The notes under the pieces were generated by a model. It did not search any database, was not told the DNA's origin, and was given only the letters and a program-made list of their open reading frames with translations. This document shows, piece by piece, positions 1-5,829 of a stretch of 6,142 bases of DNA. This stretch comes from Halobacteriales archaeon (GTDB lineage: Archaea; Halobacteriota; Halobacteria; Halorutilales; JAHENH01), in assembly GCA_018609935.1 (NCBI GenBank), contig JAHENH010000021.1:1-6142 (forward strand). The letters are read 5' to 3'. Numbering within the stretch: position 1 is the stretch's first letter; each line of letters begins with the position of its first letter. The position numbers were made by a program, and so were the translations under genes.

Positions 1-371
1 GCTTTATTTAGAAATCCTGAAACACCAAGGGCATCATCGAATACATCTATATAATCATCCAAATCTTTTTCAAGTAATTCTATAGACATTTCACAGGCAT
101 ATATAGAAAGTGATCCAATGTTTTTGGCACGACTGAAAGATTCAGTAAATAATGGTATATCTATATCATCTGTTTCAAGCATTTTTCTTGCTATTTCACC
201 TCCTTTGAAATCTCTTTCCTTTACTCTTTTTTTATCAAAAGCCTCTAATCCATCCATTGTAGCAAAGATTTCTATTGGTATATTTGAAGCTGCTGCTACT
301 GATCCAATATTACTTACCGCTTGTAATTTCTCAAGATCTCCTGAAGCTAAAACTATAGCGTAACCAACCAT
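1..371 (-). CDS. DsrE/DsrF-like sulfur-relay family protein (3' end outside window)
   Basis: Reading the minus strand from the ATG at 371-369 gives an open frame of 123 codons that runs off the left edge of the window. The product begins MVGYAIVLASGDLEKLQA and contains a Rossmann-like start, a small-residue helix (SVAAASNIPIEIF, about 24-36), a TMDGLEAF segment (38-45), and a YACEMS segment with Cys93. It ends with DVFDDALGVSGFLNK (109-123). This arrangement is typical of the DsrE/DsrF/DrsH-like family of about 140-160 residues, so only a short C-terminal piece is missing. Family members are small cytoplasmic proteins that carry or relay persulfide sulfur, often through a conserved Cys; Cys93 is the candidate here. 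The start is chosen because the homologous N-terminus begins at this Met. No Shine-Dalgarno precedes it, which suggests a leaderless mRNA. It diverges from the flavoprotein at 596 and shares its operator. The exact function is not known. Confidence 0.85.
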   Translation of the reverse strand, partial: MVGYAIVLASGDLEKLQAVSNIGSVAAASNIPIEIFATMDGLEAFDKKRVKERDFKGGEIARKMLETDDIDIPLFTESFSRAKNIGSLSIYACEMSIELLEKDLDDYIDVFDDALGVSGFLNK

Positions 372-391
372 AATATTGTTTTTATTTATAA

Positions 392-400
392 TACTATAAA
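392..400 (-). promoter_or_regulatory. Candidate TATA box for the DsrE-like gene
   Basis: On the minus strand the sequence tttatagta lies about 21-29 bases upstream of the ATG at 371. This is the position expected of an archaeal TATA element when the transcript starts at or near the start codon. It abuts and slightly overlaps the palindrome at 399-423, so bound regulator would be expected to block TBP/TFB. The whole region is AT-rich, so this assignment rests on position more than on sequence. Confidence 0.35.
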
Positions 401-423
401 TATTGTGATGTATACACAATATT
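399..423. promoter_or_regulatory. Operator-like palindrome, copy 1 (facing the DsrE-like gene)
   Basis: The arms aatattgtg (399-407) and cacaatatt (415-423) are perfect 9-bp inverted repeats separated by 7 bases. The element ends exactly 27 bp before the start codon of the DsrE-like gene. A second copy sits at 544-568 (22 of 25 positions identical), also 27 bp from its gene. A dyad of this size over the BRE/TATA region is typical of a dimeric winged-helix or helix-turn-helix repressor site. The cognate regulator is not in the window. Confidence 0.7.
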
Positions 424-543
424 ATAACTGAATACTAAATGTAAAATAATAAAAAATCATAATAAAATTTTACAAAAATAATACTTGACTTAAGTAAGAC
501 ATATATAGATTCTTACACTAAATTTTATTTAATAGCTATAAAG

Positions 544-568
544 AATATTGTGATGTATTAACAATACT
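544..568. promoter_or_regulatory. Operator-like palindrome, copy 2 (facing the CoA-disulfide reductase gene)
   Basis: The left arm aatattgtg (544-552) and the following atgtat are identical to copy 1. The right arm aacaatact (560-568) differs from a perfect complement at two positions. Exactly 27 bp separate its edge from the ATG at 596, the same distance as copy 1 from its gene. Because both the sequence and the spacing are conserved in otherwise AT-rich noncoding DNA, a shared regulator binding both promoters is the simplest reading. Confidence 0.7.
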
Positions 569-574
569 TTAATA
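565..574 (+). promoter_or_regulatory. Candidate BRE/TATA region for the flavoprotein gene
   Basis: The tract tactttaata lies 22-31 bases before the ATG at 596, where a TATA element would sit for a leaderless transcript, and it overlaps the proximal arm of operator copy 2. The better-looking tttatataa at 582-590 is too close to the ATG to serve this start. No Shine-Dalgarno is visible before 596. Confidence 0.3.
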
Positions 575-595
575 GATATACTTTATATAAAAACC

Positions 596-1960
596 ATGGA
601 AAAACCATTAGTTATTATTGGAGGAGACGCAGCTGGAATGAGTGCTGCCAGTAAAGCAAAAAGAGAAGACCCAGAAAAAAATGTTATTGTATTTGAAAAA
701 GGAGAATGGGTTTCATATGGAGCATGCGGACTTCCATACTATATTAAGGGTGAAATAGAAGATATAGATGAGTTAGTATCAATTCCACCAGAAAAATTTA
801 TAGAGGAAAGAGATATAGATATACGTCTTAAACAAGAAGTAACTTCTATAAACCCCAATGAAGAAACTGTAACAGTAAAAAATTCAGATGAAAAATACCA
901 ACAATCTTACGATAAACTTTTAATTGCTACTGGGGCAAGTCCAATTGAACCACCGTTTGAAGGTACAAAATTAAGAAACGTTTTTACACTTCGGGATATG
1001 GAGGAAGGGAAACAAATTAGACAAACTATAGAAAAAGAATTCAAAGACACAAACCAAACGAAAAGAGTCGGTATAATTGGTGGTGGATATATAGGTATTG
1101 AAATGGCTGAAGCTTTCTCAGGCAGAAATTTTGATGTATCTCTCTTCGAAATGTTACCACACATATTAAGTCCCTTTGGTGAAGAAACTGCAGAATATAC
1201 TGAAAAACATTTAAGAAAAAATGGAATTAACTTATATCTTGATACGAAAGTAAATAAAATAATTGGAGAGAAAAAAGCAGAGGGGATAGATATAGTTGAT
1301 GAAACAATTCCTGTCGATATTGTTTTAATTGGTGTTGGTGTTAAACCAAATGTCCAGATTATAAAAGATACAGATATAGAACTTGGGTCTACTGGAGCTA
1401 TAAAGGTAGATGAATACGGTCGTACGAACTATAAAAATATTTTTGCTGCAGGAGATTGTGCTGAAGCAAATAATATACTAACAGGTAACCCAGATTATGT
1501 ACCTCTTGCTTTAACAGCAAATAGGGCTGGAAGATCCATAGGTGAAACAATGGTTGGTAAACCAAAAAAAGTAGGAGGAATAGTGGGAACAGCTGTTTTA
1601 AAGGCATTCGATCTAGAAATTGCAAGAACTGGGTTAATTGATTCCCAGAGAGCTGAAGAAGCTGGATATACCATGGTAAAAAAGACCATAACTACCCCCT
1701 CACGACCTCATTATTACCCGGGTGGTAGTGATATAAAAATAACAATGACTGCAGACAAAAATACAGGAAAACTACTTGGTACAAGTATGGTGGGAAAAGA
1801 AGGTACAGCAAAAAGAATTGATACAGTAGCAGCTTCCTTACATAAAGATACATCTGTCCCAGAACTAGAGATGTTTGATCTTTCTTATGCTCCTCCATTT
1901 AGTCCAGTTTGGGACCCTATACTAACCGCAGCAAAGGTATTAAATGGAGAAATAGAATAA
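596..1960 (+). CDS. CoA-disulfide reductase-type FAD/NAD(P)H pyridine nucleotide-disulfide oxidoreductase
   Basis: An intact 454-residue protein of usual family length. The FAD Rossmann motif is at 8-15 (IGGDAAGM). It is followed by SYGACGLPYYI (40-50), whose single Cys44 is the redox cysteine of the CoA-disulfide reductase/NADH oxidase/NADH peroxidase group. IATGASP (110-116) and IFAAGDCAE (282-290) are the further FAD-contact motifs. The nucleotide-binding motif GGGYIGIE is at 162-169, and Glu185 at the end of the second strand favours NADH over NADPH. The C-terminal dimerisation domain ends in YAPPFSPVWDP (431-441), including the Tyr that acts with CoA-type substrates in this group. No rhodanese domain is fused, unlike NADH-dependent persulfide reductases. 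Likely roles are NAD(P)H-dependent reduction of CoA disulfide, CoA persulfide or elemental/polysulfide sulfur in the cytoplasm; NADH oxidase is the main alternative. The divergent DsrE-like neighbour and shared operator favour a sulfur or thiol-redox role. The start lacks a Shine-Dalgarno, and the stop is TAA. Confidence 0.9.
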   Translation: MEKPLVIIGGDAAGMSAASKAKREDPEKNVIVFEKGEWVSYGACGLPYYIKGEIEDIDELVSIPPEKFIEERDIDIRLKQEVTSINPNEETVTVKNSDEKYQQSYDKLLIATGASPIEPPFEGTKLRNVFTLRDMEEGKQIRQTIEKEFKDTNQTKRVGIIGGGYIGIEMAEAFSGRNFDVSLFEMLPHILSPFGEETAEYTEKHLRKNGINLYLDTKVNKIIGEKKAEGIDIVDETIPVDIVLIGVGVKPNVQIIKDTDIELGSTGAIKVDEYGRTNYKNIFAAGDCAEANNILTGNPDYVPLALTANRAGRSIGETMVGKPKKVGGIVGTAVLKAFDLEIARTGLIDSQRAEEAGYTMVKKTITTPSRPHYYPGGSDIKITMTADKNTGKLLGTSMVGKEGTAKRIDTVAASLHKDTSVPELEMFDLSYAPPFSPVWDPILTAAKVLNGEIE

Positions 1961-2255
1961 AAAAATATATAATTAATTCTATTTCATTACTTCCAAAATT
2001 TTAATCTATCAATCATCAAATAACTATTTTAGTTTAAAAAATCATAAAAAGTATAGGGCTTATACCTGTTTTGATCCATAGATAAACTAAAAACAACTTC
2101 TTTCAAGTTTTAGATAGATGACGTATCTTAAAAGAAAAAATCCAGTATTAATTAAGTCTTAAAATCTAAAAATTAATCAAATTATATATCTTTATATACC
2201 CCAAAACTACATAATCAACCATCTTGATTTAATATTAAAAAAATTATTAATTAAC
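1961..2255. other. AT-rich intergenic spacer with distant inverted repeats
   Basis: No coding frame or RNA gene is recognised. The arms ttttagttta (2027-2036) and taaactaaaa (2083-2092) are perfect 10-bp inverted repeats, and a smaller dyad gtata/tatac lies between them (2051-2065). They could form a folded leader or be a chance product of AT-richness. The spacer also holds the probable copB-type promoter near its right end. Confidence 0.4.
2190..2198 (+). promoter_or_regulatory. Candidate TATA box upstream of the copper ATPase remnant
   Basis: The sequence ctttatata at 2190-2198 is followed by cccc and is a good archaeal TATA match. It would place the transcript start near 2220, with a leader of about 35 bases. 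A second option, tttaata at 2228-2234, would fit a leaderless transcript for the ATG at 2256. The two cannot be separated from sequence alone. Confidence 0.35.
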
Positions 2256-4276
2256 ATGAACAATAAAAACCATAACCAAAAAAACGGACATACTTCACAT
2301 ATTGACCATAGCGGTCATGAAGAAATGTTTCGTAGAAGATTTTAGATTTCAATTATATTATCAGTACCAGTTATAGTTTTTAGTGAATTTATACAAAACA
2401 TACTTGGATTCACAACACCAAAATTTCCTGGAAGTAGCTGGGTTACCCCAATTTTATCTATAATTATTTTTGTCTACGATGGCCCCCCGTTTCTTTCGAT
2501 GGCGAGGTCAGAACTAGAAAGCTGGGACCAGGAATGATGATGGTGATCTCGCTAGCTATAACGGTAGCATTTATCTACTCTATAGCTAGTTTATTTCTTT
2601 CAGGTACAACCCCATTTTTTGGGAATTAGTCACTTTGATAGATATCATGTTGTTAGGTCATTGGATGGAAATGCGTTCAGTTAAACAAGCATCAAGGGCA
2701 CTTGGTGAACTAGCTAATTTAATGCCCGATACACCAGAAAAAATTACAAAAAATGGAGACATAGAACAAATTTCTGTTTCAGAATTAAATGAAGGGGATA
2801 AAGTTCTTACCCGTCCTGGTTCTAGCGTACCTGCAGATGGTGAAATAATAGATGAAGAATCTTCGGTAGATGAATCAATGATTACAGGGAATCACGTTCA
2901 GTAGACAAAAAACAAGGGAATGAAGTCATAGGTGGAACCGTAAATCAAGATGGTAGCCTGAGAGTACGGGTTATAAATACCGGTGATGAAACGACATTGG
3001 CAGGAATTATGCGGTTGGTTAAAGAGGTACAAAAATCAAAATCAAAGACACAATTATTAGCTGATCGTGCTGCAGGATGGCTATTCTATATAGCACTCAC
3101 TGTAGCAACAATCACCGGAATAACATGGAAAATTGCAGTAGGCTTCAATATCGGTGTTTTAGAACGTGTAGTGACTGTTTTAGTTATTGCTTGCCCTCAT
3201 GCACTCGGACTTGCAGTACCACTTGTGGTTGCTATAAATACATCTACAGCTGCCAAAAATGGAATGTTGGTGCGGGATAGTATAGCTATGGAAGAAGCAA
3301 GAAACCTCGACATTATAATGTTTGATAAAACTGGAACCCTAACTAAAGGAGAACAAGGAGTTGTTGGCATCGAAACCGGGGATGGTTGGAGTGAAAAAGA
3401 GATATTAGAGGTTGCAGCTGGTGTCGAAAGTGATTCTGAACATATGATAGCTAGAGCTATTCGAGATGTTGCAAATGAACGTGAAATACAGAAATTACAA
3501 CCCTCAGGTTTGAGAACATTCGTAGGCTTGGGGTAAGAGCAACTGTTGATGGTGATACGGTACATATGGGTGGTCCTAACTTAATTGAGAAGTTTGGAGT
3601 TGATAGACCTAAAAATATTAAGAATTTTGCAGAAAAAGCAGGAGAAAATGCAGAGACAGTAATATATCTTGTTCGGAACGAATCCGAGATAGTTGCAGTG
3701 TTTGCACTTGCAGATGTTATCCGTGATGAAAGCAGAGAAACAAGCAAAGCTTTACATAGTATGAATATTGAGGTAGCCATGATGACTTGGGATTCAGAAG
3801 ATGTTGCTAGGGCTGTTGCTGGGGAGCTTGGTATTGATCAGTATTTTGCTGAGGTTTTACCAGAAGATAAGGATAAAAAAGTAGAAATGTTACAGAGTGA
3901 GGGGAGGCTTGTTGGTATGGTTGGGGATGGTGTTAATGATGCTCCTGCATTGGCTCGTGCTGATGTTGGTATAGCTATAGGTAGTCGAACAGATGTCGCA
4001 ATAGAATCTGGGGACATAACTCTTGTAGAGAATAACCCATTAGATGTTGTACGGCTCATTCAGCTTTCTAAGGTAAGTTATAGGAAGATGCAAGAAAACC
4101 TATTTTTGGCTACTGGATACAACGTATTTGCTCTTCCATTGGCTGCTGGTATACTTGCACCAATAGGGGTACTTCTATCACCAGCAATAGGAGCAATATT
4201 TATTTCTGCTAGTACAATTATTGTTGCAATAAATGCTAGGCGTTTAGATAATATTGATTTATCGATATCAGTGTAA
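2256..4276 (+). pseudogene. copB: CopB-type (CPH motif) copper-transporting P1B ATPase, disrupted
   Basis: Homology to haloarchaeal CopB-like ATPases runs continuously over about 673 codons but passes through every plus frame. The frame starts at ATG 2256 with a His-rich cytoplasmic N-terminus (His at codons 6, 12, 15, 18, 21) and no HMA domain. It is cut by TAG at 2343-2345 between RRRF and ISIILS, where Trp is normally found. Single-base deletions follow near 2524-2530, in the T run 2615-2620, in the G run 2887-2889 (which destroys TGES of the actuator domain) and in the G run 3530-3533. Still readable are LGHWMEMRS, the transport motif CPH (3192-3200), the phosphorylation motif DKTGTLT (Asp at 3324-3326) and GDGVNDAPAL (from 3923). 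The last membrane helices are also readable. Several conserved motif residues are replaced: HP to HM (3441-3446), TGD to TWD (3785-3793) and GSGTD to GSRTD (3986-3988). An intact enzyme would export Cu or Ag ions at the cost of ATP. The longest intact pieces, 2997-3536 and 3566-4276, lack complete domains and are unlikely to work alone. Clustered sequencing error is the alternative explanation. Confidence 0.9.
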
Positions 4277-4533
4277 TTAAGATATAATATCTATAATAAT
4301 AGGACTATTAACAAAAAAGTATATTGTACTAATTTCGTAGAGAGATTTATACTAGATAAGTATAGTTTGAATTTTAAGTATATTTTAGACTATGAATTAA
4401 TGTAACTTGGAAATTGTTCTCCATAATTGGGATTTGTAAAAAGATGCAACAAGAATATTTGGTAAGAGTTCCGTAAATCCATCTTTTATCAAAATTAAAC
4501 CTGCTACAGACTAACCAAAACCACGTCTTTTTA
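4277..4533. other. Intergenic region between convergent ATPase remnant and SHOCT gene
   Basis: No gene is recognised. A short dyad agatat-a-atatct (4280-4292) follows the stop of the ATPase remnant. An inverted pair, aaccaaa (4513-4519) and tttggtt (4541-4547), spans the 3' end of the SHOCT gene. It could form a weak stem there, but no convincing poly-T terminator follows on either strand. Confidence 0.3.
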
Positions 4534-4785
4534 TTATATATTTGGTTTAATGTAGATTTTTTTATTATTCCTGGTTAAGTTTTTTCCGTTTTTTTCGAAT
4601 TCTTCTTCTGACAGAACCCCTCGAACGTAATCCATCCCTAGTTCTTCGAGTGCTTGATTAGTTTTTTTAGAGGATTTAAAATTGCTGACTAACCCTCGAT
4701 ATATTAGGTATCCTACTCCTATTAGTATTATTAACCAGACAAGCATCATCCCTAGACCCCACAATGGAGATAGGCCACCACCCAT
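4534..4785 (-). CDS. SHOCT-domain membrane protein, possibly N-terminally truncated
   Basis: Reading down from the ATG at 4785 gives 83 residues. A glycine-rich start is followed by one strongly hydrophobic helix (about 9-29, LGMMLVWLIILIGVGYLIYR at its core). A short charged linker follows, then a C-terminal SHOCT segment (about 43-70, with ALEELGMDYVRG and LSEEEFEK). SHOCT is a short helical domain found at protein ends, probably for oligomerisation; its exact role here is unknown. In halophilic archaea such small membrane proteins are common near copper ATPases and cupredoxins, which matches this location. The same frame stays open upstream to 4863 and encodes a family-like Met-rich hydrophobic segment, but TAG at 4797-4795 interrupts it four codons before this Met. 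The Met at 4785 is therefore a fallback start, and the ancestral protein was probably longer. The stop is TAA. Confidence 0.7.
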   Translation of the reverse strand: MGGGLSPLWGLGMMLVWLIILIGVGYLIYRGLVSNFKSSKKTNQALEELGMDYVRGVLSEEEFEKNGKNLTRNNKKIYIKPNI

Positions 4786-4867
4786 TTCGCCACCCTACCA
4801 CCAATCCATCATACCCATTATAGGCATAGCAAAAACCATCATTAACAACGGAAATAATACATTTCAT
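4786..4867 (-). pseudogene. Upstream in-frame remnant of the SHOCT protein N-terminus
   Basis: In the SHOCT frame the minus strand reads NVLFPLLMMVFAMPIMGMM, then DWW, TAG (4797-4795), GGE and the Met at 4785. A hydrophobic, Met-rich N-terminus followed by a Trp/Gly-rich stretch is what haloarchaeal SHOCT membrane proteins show, so the TAG probably replaces TGG. Plausible old starts are the ATGs at 4842 or 4839. Alternatively, the ATG at 4867 could be the start if an extra A in the AAA that follows is removed, since this restores the same frame. Confidence 0.5.
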
Positions 4868-5099
4868 AGTATCCACAACCAAATATTTCTTCCTACTTAA
4901 TACTATGTCAATTATATAATTAATCATAATATATAGATTAAAATTTTTATTGATATAATAGTAAATCTCAAAAAAGTATAGATTTTTATTAGATATTGTT
5001 AAAACTAATAACTAGTAGTTAGATCTTGATAACAAATTACTATCGATCCTAACTTAAATTAATGTAGTAAATCTAATTTTTTAAGAAGGAATACTGTTT
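4868..5099. other. AT-rich spacer between SHOCT and halocyanin-like genes
   Basis: No gene, RNA or clear terminator was found. It contains two similar AT-rich stretches around tatagatt (about 4931-4955 and 4978-4999) and a small dyad aact/agtt near 5011-5021, all of low information content. The promoter of the minus-strand SHOCT gene would have to lie near its right flank, but no single TATA candidate stands out. Confidence 0.3.
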
Positions 5100-5555
5100 T
5101 TAATATCCGTATGAGTTCGTTGTTTGGCTTTGCGACTGTGTTCCTAGTGGACTTTGTATTGTTGCGTTTCCTACTGCTATCTTCATAGACATCCCTGATA
5201 GATCTTCGGATCCATGGAATCTGCAGTAGACATCATATACACCAGATTCTTCAAATGTATATGTTGTGGATCCTCCACCAGATACCTCTGTGTCTTTTTC
5301 CCAATTATCGGAAGCACTAGTTATAGTGTGACCAAAACCATCATCGTTAGTCCAAGTAACTGTAGTTCCTATATCTATATGTATATTTCTTGGACTAAAC
5401 TGGCTATTAACCATTGATACACTATTTGTTTCCTGTATAGATGTTTGACCATTCTTTCCTTCTGTATTTTCTTGTTGTCCATCACCCTCAAGGCATCCTG
5501 TACTTATTCCTATTGAAATTGTTGCAGATGTAGTTAAAAATTTTCTACGCTGCAT
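5100..5555 (-). CDS. Halocyanin/plastocyanin-like Tat-exported copper lipoprotein
   Basis: A 151-residue protein. The N-terminus MQRRKFLTTS is a twin-arginine signal, and ISTGC (17-21) is a lipobox, so Cys21 is the likely lipid-anchored first residue outside the membrane. A polar Gln/Glu/Asn-rich linker (22-45) precedes a single cupredoxin domain (about 46-130). The type 1 copper ligands are visible: His76 (FGHT), Cys111 and His114 (YCRFHG), and Met122 in SGM, with Met124 as an alternative. Such proteins carry one electron or bind copper at the outer face of the cytoplasmic membrane. A Ser/Gln/Thr-rich tail (about 133-151) follows the domain. The start at 5555 is set by the Tat motif; no Shine-Dalgarno is present. 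The gene diverges from the DUF302 gene and lies downstream of the copper ATPase remnant. The electron partner is unknown. The stop is TAA. Confidence 0.9.
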   Translation of the reverse strand: MQRRKFLTTSATISIGISTGCLEGDGQQENTEGKNGQTSIQETNSVSMVNSQFSPRNIHIDIGTTVTWTNDDGFGHTITSASDNWEKDTEVSGGGSTTYTFEESGVYDVYCRFHGSEDLSGMSMKIAVGNATIQSPLGTQSQSQTTNSYGY

Positions 5556-5580
5556 AAATAAAACAAAAAACTATTTACTT

Positions 5581-5590
5581 AATAATTTAA
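5581..5590 (-). promoter_or_regulatory. Candidate TATA box for the halocyanin-like gene
   Basis: Minus-strand ttaaattatt lies 26-35 bases before the ATG at 5555, which would give a leaderless or very short-leader transcript. The surrounding sequence is AT-rich, so confidence is limited. Confidence 0.3.
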
Positions 5591-5690
5591 CGAAAACATG
5601 GCTTATTTTTCAACAAAAAACCTATAAATCCAATATATTTCAATTATACAAACACTTTACTCTTTTAAGTTAATGAAATAAAAAATTTCA

Positions 5691-5725
5691 ATATAGCTGG
5701 TATTTAATACTGAAAAAAGCTATAT
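5691..5725. repeat. Nested inverted repeat in the halocyanin/DUF302 divergent spacer
   Basis: The outer arms atatagct (5691-5698) and agctatat (5718-5725) are perfect 8-bp complements. Inside lies a second perfect dyad, gtatt-t-aatac (5700-5710). The position between two divergent promoters makes a terminator unlikely; a protein-binding site or chance are the remaining choices. Confidence 0.4.
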
Positions 5726-5749
5726 ATTTTATATTTTTCTATAGACCTA

Positions 5750-5767
5750 TTATATCTCATGATATAA
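5750..5767. promoter_or_regulatory. Palindromic operator candidate upstream of the DUF302 gene
   Basis: The arms ttatatc (5750-5756) and gatataa (5761-5767) are perfect 7-bp inverted repeats with a 4-base centre, 62 bp before the DUF302 start. It does not resemble the 25-bp operator of the sulfur pair. It could be a regulator site for the divergent promoters, but there is no second copy in the window to support it. Confidence 0.3.
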
Positions 5768-5829
5768 ACTACTTATTTTTTAGGTAATATAAGATAGTTG
5801 TTTTATTGTTTTGTATCTATAGTTATTTT

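Noticed and set aside
118..363. Plus-strand frame of 81 codons
   Set aside because: It is the antisense shadow of the DsrE-like gene, whose minus-strand translation has clear family motifs; the plus frame is Ser/Ile-rich without any motif.
484..499. acttaagt palindrome with flanking ctt/aag in the divergent promoter region
   Set aside because: Only 8 bp plus one matching flanking pair are symmetric, and there is no second copy; weaker than the duplicated 25-bp element.
2997..3536. Treating ATPase pieces 2635-2904, 2997-3536 and 3566-4276 as separate genes
   Set aside because: Each piece begins and ends in mid-domain and joins its neighbour by a one-base correction; together they make one CopB-like protein.
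4397..4510. Short minus-strand open stretch (about 37 codons) in the spacer after the ATPase remnant
   Set aside because: It reads like KDGFTELLPNILVASFYK but has no start in good context and no recognised family; too short in AT-rich DNA to support as a gene or transposase remnant.
4676..4927. Minus-strand frame of 83 codons starting at 4927
   Set aside because: It overlaps the SHOCT gene in another frame. Only the SHOCT frame shows a membrane helix, the SHOCT segment and the Met-rich upstream part; this frame at most supplies the ancestral start ATG at 4867 before a frame change.
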